Shown piece by piece: positions 59,201-64,000 of a DNA stretch of 64,000 nucleotides (positions within the stretch are counted from its first letter, which is position 1; each line of letters starts with the position of its first letter). Origin of the DNA: Gari tellinella (lineage: Eukaryota; Mollusca; Bivalvia; Cardiida; Psammobiidae); assembly GCA_922989275.2 (NCBI GenBank), contig OV277860.1:45640400-45704399 (forward strand), read 5' to 3'. The notes below the pieces were generated by a model. The model ran no database searches. It saw only the letters and a list, made by a program, of their open reading frames with translations, and was not told the origin of the DNA. The position numbers and the translations under genes are program-made.

Positions 59201-62200
59201 GACTGCAAAAGGTAAAAAAATACAAGTCTCACATATACTGGCAGACTGCAAAAGGTAAAACTACAAGTCTCACATATACTGGCAGACTGCAAAAGGTAAA
59301 CTCCAAGTTTCTCACATATACTGGCAGACTGCAAAAGGTAAAACTACAAGTTTCTCACATATACTGGCAGACTGCAAAAGGTAAAAACTCCAAGTTTCTC
59401 ACATATACTGGCAGACTGCAAAAGGTAAAACTACAAGTTTCTCACATATACTGGCACACTGCAAAAGGTAAAAAGGTAACAATTACAATAAAATTTGTAT
59501 TAACCCTTTCCTGAAAATCAACTATAGTGACTTAAGCTATCGCGATAAGTTAATGCTTTCCGCTACTGTATACCTTTGAGAACACAAACCATTTCCAATT
59601 GATGTTCTCTTTTTTTCTTCACTAAGACATATATTATCTTCCTGTTTGTCACTAATTGTTGGTAAAGCTAGTTGAATGAAACCTTTAGTGGAACCAAACC
59701 TATTTGTCCTTTCATTTACAGGGCAGATTTAATGGTGTACATTTTGAGGTGTCTGCAGGCATTTGCTGCTAGCTGGAACAAACTGGTTGCCATGGCAACT
59801 GGCCTATCCAGTCAAACTCATTCAATCTGGAATCAGGTGTGGGCGGTGACTTTGAGGTAAGCGGTCCCCTGTTTGTAAAATTACAAAGAGGCTTTTTGGT
59901 AATTGGATAAATCAAATGCAGTGAACCTTGATAATTGCTGCAAGGTGCACATTTCTTCTATTTGTAGTTCCTTTAACGATAATTTTTTTCAATATGCCAG
60001 ATAGGGAATTAAATTAATATCAATATACATGCATTCAGCCATAAAATCAATTTATGTAACGAAAATGTGACGTGTGTTTTGAAGTGATTTTCTTTGAAAA
60101 AGGCCCTTTGAGGTCGAAATATTAGAAAAGAGCATTTGTATATTAATATTAATTTAGTTCCTTTAACCCTTTTCCCAATAAAAGCGAGTTTTAGCACATT
60201 TAATTTATTCCTCCTTTGAAGAAAATAGTTACTATTTAAACAGTCATAAACATGTGCTATCAAAATATATTTTCTACATTTTAGCAGATGGTAGCTTAAA
60301 GCAGGTTGAAAGTAAAGCAGAATGCGCCTTAATGCGCATTTTGCTTTACTTTCAACCTGCTTTAAGTTGCCACCTAGTTTCAATACTAGAAACAGGCTAT
60401 GGGGTAAAGGGTCAACGGATTGCAGAAAAAATTGACAGAATCAATAGTTGTACAGTCTATTCACGATACTACGAATCGGCATCGGGACTCGTCAATTGTT
60501 CGTAGTAATAATGCATTTTCGTAATACAGTGTTCCCTCTCTACAACGGCCCTCCCAACAACGACTCCTTCCTTACAACGACCCTTGCCGCAGTTCCCTAA
60601 CAGGACTAACGTTTTTACTGCTGCACTATCGTCCGCTTAACATTGTCATCTGCTCAAAAACGTCCTCAAAGTGACATAATGACTATTTTGACAGATATTA
60701 ATGACGAGTGACAAACAGCTTGAATCAAGATCAGACGCCGTGTCACGCAGCGTCTGATCTGGATTCAAGCTGTTTGCATATTTAAATTCCCTCCCTGAAA
60801 CGACTCCCTCTGAACAACGCACACAATCGTTGTCTCCCATTGGGTGTCGTTGTAGAGAGGGAGCGCTGTAATGCATCTTAAGAATACGATGAGATTTCAA
60901 CCTTACCTCATCATGGTATCGCTGTAGTATCATATATCAACATACATGTATCTACCATACACCAGTCTGGTAATTGCATGTGTGTAATGGCATTGTCGTA
61001 ATGCGATGTTGTAAAATAAATATATTTTATCCATGTATCAGTTTAATTTATATTTCATGTTTGCCAATCAAATTATACATGTACGAAAGTCCACTCACAT
61101 TTAATCAAATTAGTGAAATTACATATGTATAGTGGAATGTCGTATGTCATAAGGGGTTATGTATAAAACAAGAAACGGTAAGACCACCTTTACAGAGGGA
61201 GAAAACAAAATATTTCCGACACTTCTCCCGTTATGTTTCTATCAAGTCATCACATAGCAAACACCCTTTAATCTAGAGCCTGAGCCGTTTTTACGCTAGC
61301 AATATAATAAGAAGTAGATCTAATGCAAAAAAAATGAAACAAATCAAAACGTTTACACAACGTATGCATACAAAATAAATTAAACACACGGCATTGTAAA
61401 GTGTCGTAAAATCGCCTTGTAGAATACTCTTCGGAGTTGCAGACGTAATATCGTTGATAAACTTGTGTTAACAGTGCTTTAGCAGAAATTATGACCAGTG
61501 TACATAAATGTTGTGAATTTTATATGCTTTGCCACAATGACATAAACCCGGCTTCCGCGGATAATAACACTATGTGTGATAAAACTTATCAAACATCACA
61601 GATAATTACATAAAAAAACATTTTTTTGTTATCATTTGCGACATGCAGTCAATCAGTTTAATCTTGCTACAAACACGCCCGTGTGCTGATCCTAACACGC
61701 TGCGTGTTAAAGCGTATCGAGCAGTCAGGTGTGTAAGCAATGGATAATTATGCCGACTCGAGCAAGGGATGTGTCTTTGTTGACGTAAGTGTGAAAAATC
61801 CAAAGGTGCGATTTGTACCAATGCATCTTTATACTACTGTTTAGGTGTTTAAGGGGCTAAAAAAACCTTTAGTTATAACGTGTTTTTCGTTCTTTTGCAT
61901 GTTTGTAACAATGCATCTTTTTACCATTGAAAAAAGAACAAAATCATCCGGGACTTGCGGTGTTTTTCGTAGTAGACCGTTATTTCGTAATAATGAGAAT
62001 CATAGTATCGCGAATAGACTGTAGTTATTTATCACATAGCATAATAATTTGCTTAGAAATCTTCTTTACCTAGTGATCATTCCTTACACTTAAACATTTG
62101 TTGCATTTTTATACACTTTTGAAAGTTTACACAGAATTTAACAACTTTCTTGTTTAAAAGAAATAGAGGATAACTTGTAAGATCGAAATTTAATCCATTG

Positions 62201-63152
62201 AGTGAACATCAGACATTATATTTTCACAAGTGTCGAAGCCAGGAGTGAAAATATAACAGTCTGATGTTCACGAAATGGATTAAATTCAATGTTACACTGA
62301 AAAAATACAGTTATTCTATTTATGCTTTCAAGCCACTTTTTAAAGGAAACTTCGATATCTCGAACTCACCTAACTCAAACTATTTGATATGAACTTCATT
62401 ATTTCATGCTCGGTTATGACGAACATACCTGTATTTCAAAGTTAAAACGTAGCTTAGCCACGTTTTAACTTTGAAATACGGGTATGTTTGACTTAACTGA
62501 GTTCTAGATATCGAAATTGGACTTTAACTACATTGTCTTTCCTGTCTATTGCAGGTTTGTGAGTTTACACCACGCAGAATCAGAGGGCTACAATGTATTG
62601 TCTTGTATGTTGGAGAAACAGCTGGTCATACCAGGCCGAGAGATTTGGTCCATGTTCATCCCTTCTGTATCCCTACCTATGGAGCATTCTGTCAAATTCC
62701 TGGCAACCTGTGTTCAACTCTGTGACTTCCCTGAAAATTACGTCCCTAAACTGATTGTAACACTCCAACCCATTGGTGAAGACAGTAAATTTCCACTTAG
62801 AAAGCAGCTCATTGATTGGCTCCTCCCTAACAGAGAGGATGAGACTGATTGGCCCAAAGCTGCATATAACATTGATCCTGATTGGACAGCACATACACTT
62901 GTGACATTGATATTAAGAGATCCATCAGCATTAGCTAAAGGTTGTGAAAGTAGTTCGAGGGAGTTGAGTGATGTAGAGAGGGTTTATCTAGAGACATCCC
63001 TACTCAGACCTTTGTCCGTAGAAAGGATTAACATAGATGATACTCGGTGTGAAGCTAGGTTTGATGTCGTCCATGTGCCAGTCTTATTGAGAGTTGTTGA
63101 GGATAAGATACAACGGGATGTGCAGTATTACAGTGGCCGGGGTGAATTACAA
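44177..63152 (+). CDS. ATM: ATM checkpoint kinase, N-terminal 13 coding exons (partial)
   Basis: Gene-level entry. ATM is the PI3K-like serine/threonine kinase that responds to DNA double-strand breaks; this part is the N-terminal helical-repeat (HEAT) solenoid. Thirteen exons (2088 nt, 696 codons) join in phase with consensus GT/AG ends throughout. The TAN motif ([L]xxx[K]xx[D]Rxxx[V]) reads LTSEKTNDRKKAV across exons 1-2. Later matches to vertebrate ATM include FSWDNVFR, DYCSIMLKNVLTQRKY, LVLARTINSIIHGLT, KKRRLDSGWEAV and WNQVWAVTLR. The kinase domain lies beyond the right edge. Several introns are long and MITE-rich, and exon 11 ends in a tandem repeat. The identification rests on recalled family sequence and order, not a search. 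Confidence 0.93.
44298..44541. mobile_element. PiggyBac-like MITE with type C hairpin, ATM intron 1
   Basis: TTAA at 44294-44297 and 44542-44545. The ends are CCCATTACCCCATAG and CTATGGGGAAAGGAG. Hairpin about 44415-44495: AGCTTAAAGCAGACTGAAAG, tip GCGCCTTAAGGCAC, and the inverse arm. Typical full-length member (244 bp). Confidence 0.75.
45039..45474. mobile_element. CAGGGCTCCAGATAAG MITE split by a TTAA MITE
   Basis: The outer element has its ends at 45039 and 45474. A second element, 45137-45381, sits at the tip of its hairpin, flanked by TTAA (45133-45136 and 45382-45385). Removing it and one TTAA restores TTGTCTTTAAGAGAC, the expected hairpin tip. This dates the TTAA element as the younger. 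Confidence 0.78.
45515..45634 (+). CDS. ATM: ATM coding exon 2
   Basis: 40 codons, acceptor GCAATTTCAG, donor AGG|GTAAGG, phase 0 at both ends. It completes the TAN motif (KAVNNLKTIL) and ends KNFSWDNVFR, matching the NWDAVFR region of vertebrate ATM. Confidence 0.9.
45645..45842. mobile_element. CAGGGCTCTAGATAAG MITE at the start of ATM intron 2
   Basis: It begins only 10 bases after the exon 2 donor. Palindrome CTCATTAGAATCGTC against GACGATTCTAATAAG, closing at CATCCAGA. It ends TCGGAAGCCCTG. Confidence 0.65.
45890..46260. repeat. Type C and type B hairpin remnants in ATM intron 2
   Basis: A truncated type C element, ACCCAGTAGCCTGTTTCTAG with half a hairpin (45890-46060), is followed by a type B-like hairpin at 46088-46170: AAACAGTGTAGACCCTGATG, and GCGTCTCGTCAGGGTCTGCA on the other side. 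Confidence 0.55.
46521..46665 (+). CDS. ATM: ATM coding exon 3
   Basis: 145 nt, acceptor TGTGTTGCAG, donor CAAAG|GTACAG, ends phase 1. It encodes a helical segment beginning AACTFAAMEMEELKNAS and ending TVVRLADKG. The donor sits directly against a pogo-like MITE end (TACAGTAAA from 46667). Confidence 0.88.
46667..46745. repeat. Truncated pogo-like MITE abutting ATM exon 3 donor
   Basis: TACAGTAAATTTGG, then GACTGCTTTAAGCAATGTGA and AAACAGAAAGCTCCTATAGG, is the left half of a type D hairpin element. The right arm is missing. Confidence 0.55.
47255..47443 (+). CDS. ATM: ATM coding exon 4
   Basis: 189 nt, acceptor TTGCTTTCCAG, donor CATG|GTAAAC. It encodes CPKLRAASLFKHILETLKDD and then FGQDYCSIMLKNVLTQRKYV, aligning with the conserved [20 protein letters not shown] block of vertebrate ATM. 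Confidence 0.92.
47480..47720. repeat. CAGGGCTCCAGATAAG MITE, 3' end lost
   Basis: Clear left end at 47480 with TAAACTGAACAAATCCAAC. The palindrome ACTACTCATTAGAATCATC is followed by a second inverted pair (CTGTCTTGTAACATCTTTTT / AGAGATGTCACAAGACAG), which suggests a secondary insertion at the hairpin tip. Confidence 0.5.
47870..48038 (+). CDS. ATM: ATM coding exon 5
   Basis: 169 nt, acceptor TTGTTTTCAG, donor CAAA|GTAAGT. It encodes EILSLFFKLFNNQDLKGIDK, LVLARTINSIIHGLT and KKILSFFTEYFNKAK. Matches the LFSVYFRLY..VLVARIIHAV region. Confidence 0.92.
48117..49325. repeat. AGCTCACCT element with tandem about 320-bp units
   Basis: It starts TAGCTCACCTGGCACAAAGT with the short palindrome GGCACAAAGTGCC and ends GGTGAGTGATTTAGGGCCGT then CTCTTGTT. 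Between lie three tandem units (phases marked by TATATAGTGAAATCTT at about 48336, 48665 and 48982). It matches a repeat I recall as widespread in bivalves. In ATM intron 5. Confidence 0.7.
50800..50945. repeat. TCTG/TCTC simple repeat
   Basis: Pyrimidine-rich tract of CTGTCTGTTTGTC, CTCTCTCTGTC and similar words. Open frames on both strands here are composition artefacts. Confidence 0.85.
51455..51551. repeat. AACGTTG short palindrome array
   Basis: Repeats of about 31 bases: CAACGTTGAAACAACGTTG and GCAACGTTTGGACCAACG. The half-sites are mirrored, so both strands look alike. It is bounded by CCCAGTTGG and CCAGCTGGG, a near-inverted pair that may mark the element ends. Confidence 0.7.
51869..52195 (-). 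CDS. Captured last exon of an unrecognised gene
   Basis: The minus strand has a strong acceptor (GATTTTTGTTTCAG) followed by 108 codons and a stop. Sequence landmarks are VLCNIVRDRELGNKP, QEWVFQHSLVFYLYLTLLKR and FLATTYGRMTGDADLLDMCE. It reads as a helical C-terminus of a normal cellular protein and has no transposase features. A second exon-like piece (52550-52606, IQLLVSEHKKGETTLIPA, acceptor TTTGCAG, donor GTAATC) lies upstream, but its phase does not join this one directly. Family not recognised. Confidence 0.5.
   Translation of the reverse strand, partial: VKMNVLCNIVRDRELGNKPRTIQYRLLEDTLKGLVDQEWVFQHSLVFYLYLTLLKRCQEQSNAQVILILVSRMDQDVKSIVFLATTYGRMTGDADLLDMCEEIKMSSL
53105..53360. repeat. 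Type C MITE in ATM intron 5
   Basis: CCCATAGCCTGTTTCTAA, hairpin about 53150-53235 with ACTTAAAGCAGGTTGAAAG and a GCCTTCAGGCGC tip, then CTATGGAGAAATGG. Reverse orientation to the copy at 44298. Confidence 0.65.
53448..53610 (+). CDS. ATM: ATM coding exon 6
   Basis: 163 nt, acceptor TTTTTCCTCCAG, donor AAAG|GTAAAC. It encodes EHKSPAVLEYMLRALNTLVK then HSRVQICKIGEDI and MLYLWKN, matching the [20 protein letters not shown] segment. Ends phase 0. Confidence 0.92.
53631..53869. mobile_element. TA-flanked MITE directly after ATM exon 6
   Basis: CAGTGCTCCCTCTCTACAAC to GCAGGGAGCACTG, TA on both sides, 20 bases after the exon donor. The hairpin at 53739-53802 is CAAACAGCTTGAATCCAGAT and the inverse arm, with a decayed tip. 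Confidence 0.68.
54117..54269. mobile_element. CAGGGCTGCCAT MITE with type C hairpin
   Basis: CAGGGCTGCCATTTCTCTGG to TTATGACAGCCCTG, with a hairpin whose tip is deleted (AGCTTAAAGCAGGCATTCTG). ATM intron 6. Confidence 0.6.
54335..54439 (+). CDS. ATM: ATM coding exon 7
   Basis: 35 codons, acceptor TATTATGCAG, donor ATG|GTAAGT, phase 0 both ends. DCLTEFLQLQLWAHHPNGEK matches the ELFQLQIYIHHPKGAK segment of vertebrate ATM. Confidence 0.92.
54440..55049 (+). other. ATM intron 7 with type C hairpins
   Basis: A TTAA-type MITE lies at about 54465-54760 with a near-perfect hairpin at 54643-54715 (tip GCGCCTTAAGGCGC). A second, odd hairpin at about 54820-54880 has the tip CCCTCCCGCAGGATC. Confidence 0.6.
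55050..55114 (+). CDS. ATM: ATM coding exon 8
   Basis: 65 nt, acceptor TTGTTTTTCAG, donor CAAA|GTAACA (weak donor). It encodes RCLRSLYELLYKEIHQIAGK, matching RSILYNLYDLLVNEI. In-frame TAA follows the donor. Confidence 0.88.
55200..56076 (+). other. ATM intron 8, repeats
   Basis: It holds a 'TTTATGCCCC'-type mollusc repeat start (55220-55270), TCTC-rich sequence near 55510-55550, and a type C MITE (about 55620-55865, hairpin with shortened tip). Confidence 0.5.
56077..56137 (+). CDS. ATM: ATM coding exon 9
   Basis: 61 nt, acceptor CTGTGTTTTAG, donor CAG|GTAAGA. It encodes SKDCVLKPAFIDLAVDVCNQ, matching the LIELMADICHQ segment. Ends phase 0. Confidence 0.88.
56588..56751 (+). CDS. ATM: ATM coding exon 10
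   Basis: 164 nt, acceptor GCTTTTATTCAG, donor CATG|GTACAG. LFTENSQTIDITQQSLL then STKKRRLDSGWEAVRGVI and KIIPW match vertebrate KRKKIELGWEVIKDHL..LVPW. A polar spacer with a basic patch KKRRL is kept. Confidence 0.92.
57188..57443. mobile_element. CAGGGCTGCCAT MITE with perfect type C hairpin
   Basis: CAGGGCTGCCATTTCTCTGG to TTATGGCAGCCCTG. The hairpin (about 57245-57325) has GCAGGCTGAAAGTAAAGCAG, tip AATGCGCCTTAAGGCGCATT, and the inverse arm. A fragment of the TTAA-type shell (CTAGAAACAGGCTATGGGG) sits on one side only. Confidence 0.68.
57700..57845. repeat. Foldback in ATM intron 10
   Basis: GTGCTCATTATTTATCATTTTTAATAAAC on the left mirrors GTTTATTAAAATTGATAAATAATGAGCAC on the right. The inner pair is TATGACGCTAGCC / GGTGAGCGTCATA. 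Confidence 0.65.
58557..58664 (+). CDS. ATM: ATM coding exon 11
   Basis: 108 nt, acceptor TCCTTTGACAG, donor AAAAG|GTAAAA. It encodes VQLVTRLVNKYTDSLPTEEV and YLTSLSHILADCK, matching [20 protein letters not shown]. The last about 28 bases plus the first 14 of the intron are the first unit of a 20-copy tandem repeat. Reading past the donor meets TAA at 58666-58668, so only this donor keeps the protein intact. Confidence 0.9.
58637..59480 (+). repeat. 42-bp minisatellite built from the ATM exon 11 donor
   Basis: Twenty copies start at 58637, 58679, 58721, 58763, 58805, 58847, 58889, 58931, 58973, 59015, 59057, 59099, 59141, 59184, 59227, 59268, 59310, 59353, 59397 and 59440. The first twelve are spaced exactly 42 bp; later ones vary by 1-2 bp. 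Each carries CTCACATATACTGGCAGACT and then GCAAAAGGTAAAA. The first is the exon end. The copy starting at 59015 has AAAAGATAAA (GT lost) and the copy at 59099 has AAAATGTAAA. Because 42 is a multiple of 3, a long open frame appears on the minus strand; it is not a gene. Confidence 0.93.
59722..59856 (+). CDS. ATM: ATM coding exon 12
   Basis: 135 nt, acceptor TTCATTTACAG, donor TTGAG|GTAAGC. ADLMVYILRCLQAFAASW then WNQVWAVTLR matches the PYVLRCLTEVAL..LWNKIWCITFR segment of vertebrate ATM. Confidence 0.92.
59857..62554 (+). other. ATM intron 12
   Basis: About 2.7 kb. It holds a TTAA-type MITE with type C hairpin (60167 to about 60412, left TTAA 60163-60166; the right one is mutated), the TA-flanked element 60527-60868, a foldback at 62190-62290 (ATTTAATCCATTGAGTGAAC and inverse) and a CGATATCTCGAAC palindromic element at 62346-62520. 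60900-62180 is AT-rich and unassigned. Confidence 0.65.
60527..60868. mobile_element. TA-flanked MITE, ATM intron 12
   Basis: CAGTGTTCCCTCTCTACAAC to GAGAGGGAGCGCTG, TA at 60525-60526 and 60869-60870. Hairpin 60713-60778: CAAACAGCTTGAATCAAGAT, tip GACGCCGTGTCACGCAGCGTC, and the inverse arm. Confidence 0.75.
62555..63152 (+). CDS. ATM: ATM coding exon 13
   Basis: 598 nt, acceptor CTATTGCAG, donor CAA|GTAAAT, ends phase 0; an in-frame TGA follows 3 codons into the intron. It encodes FVSLHHAESEGYNVLSCMLE, PGREIWSMF, LRKQLIDWLLPNREDETDWP and ELSDVERVYLETSLLRPLS. It matches vertebrate AENFGLLGAIIQ..DREFWKLF, KWLLFYQ and SEVEELFLQTTF. It fuses what are several vertebrate exons. Confidence 0.93.
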
Positions 63153-64000
63153 GTAAATCTATGATATTCCTAGCTCATTACTCTATAGATGTTCTGTCGG
63201 CGATTTATCTAAGCAACACAAAATTTTACACCACTTCGCAACTCAACATCACTGGTCGATATCATTTCTTTTCAGTTCGCAATTCCACTTTCAGTAGACT
63301 AAACACTAGTTTCTGTTCAAATGCTGTCAATGTTTTGAAATTTTGAGCAACTTACGTCATGTAACAATCAGACATATTCACGCCTATCTGGCTCCTACAT
63401 ACGGTATATTTGATAGTTTGGTTAGAAATAACCATTGAAAATCACTAGAGCATGAGTATAATCTGGACCTCACCAGGTAAACTGAGATTGTGCTGCATGT
63501 GATTGACAGTTACATTGACACTTCCAGAACAATGGGCTGGTGGTCCCTCAATGGGCTGAGGAATAGTCTATAACAGTTAACAAATTAAACCCTAGCGCCA
63601 CATATACTCATCCTAAGTACAAACACTGTACCTGGAGTAAGGATTACATTTGTCCTATGCAAACCGAGTAGTCCCTGATCAGAGGCCTAAAGTTTTAGGG
63701 TCTGCACCGATTGCTATTTTGTCATATTTTCAGGGCTCCAGATAAGAGAGAATAAGCTGCACAAATCCAACATTTTCTCACTTATCTTAGCACCAAATCC
63801 TATGGTGTTACTACTCATTAGAACTTTCTCTTCAAGACGATTCTAATGGTTACTGATATACGAATTAAAGTAGAAATAAAGATGTTAGTTTTTTAAATAA
63901 ACCCCTTATCTGGAGCCCTGATTTTAGGGGAAATAACCCTGAATAGTAAAAAATGAACCAGATTTAATTGGTGATTTGAATTAAAAAAAACGCAGGTGTT
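63153..64000 (+). other. ATM intron 13 (runs off window)
   Basis: It contains a decayed type B hairpin (63658-63712), a CAGGGCTCCAGATAAG MITE (63731-63920, ends well kept, hairpin partly lost) and unassigned sequence. No further exon is recognised. Confidence 0.6.

Noticed and set aside
58520..59334. Long minus-strand open frames encoding a regular 14-residue repeat
   Set aside because: They are produced by the 42-bp tandem repeat, whose length is a multiple of three; the plus strand there is ATM exon 11 and its intron.
58637..59480. CRISPR-like array
   Set aside because: The units are contiguous near-identical repeats without unique spacers, in a eukaryotic intron.
60009..60383. 124-codon minus-strand frame in ATM intron 12
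   Set aside because: It includes a type C MITE; the same peptide pieces recur at other MITE copies.

Overview
The window is eukaryotic, AT-rich and crowded with repeats. It looks like a bivalve mollusc, probably a heterodont clam. The evidence is genes split by GT/AG introns, a Methuselah-like class B receptor of lophotrochozoan type, tRNA-derived SINEs, LINE fragments, the AGCTCACCT and 'TTTATGCCCC' repeats I associate with mollusc genomes, and very many small palindromic DNA transposons. The species call is inference.

Three genes can be supported. (1) 5985-11401, plus strand: a two-exon Methuselah/adhesion-type GPCR of 980 residues with a signal peptide, a Thr/Pro-rich stretch, a somatomedin-B-like Cys cluster, a long ectodomain and a seven-helix domain. 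(2) 17423-25254, minus strand: MYCBP (c-Myc binding protein), exons 2 to 5; the few N-terminal residues lie in an exon I could not find. (3) 44177-63152, plus strand: the N-terminal part of the ATM checkpoint kinase. Thirteen coding exons give 2088 nt (696 codons), joined in phase without a frameshift; the gene runs off the right edge. These genes show no operon-like relation.

Layout: 1-5984, repeats upstream of the GPCR. 5985-11401, GPCR. 11402-17422, repeats. 17423-25254, MYCBP with MITE-filled introns. 25255-31047, SINE, LINE and hAT-like remnants. 31048-44155, a block of large inverted repeats, subterminal tandem repeats and weak exon candidates. 44156-63152, ATM with MITEs in most of its long introns. 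63153-64000, repeats.

The most striking points follow. The splice donor end of ATM exon 11 is the first of about 20 tandem 42-bp copies (58637-59480), nearly all keeping the GT donor. The small transposons form a mosaic in which a few related long hairpins sit inside several different terminal-repeat shells (TTAA-flanked piggyBac-like, TA-flanked pogo-like and others). A 3.16-kb TIR element in ATM intron 5 carries what looks like one or two exons of a foreign gene and has itself jumped into a MITE. A roughly 6.9-kb unit at 31.1-38.0 kb has arms built of tandem 180-bp repeats.
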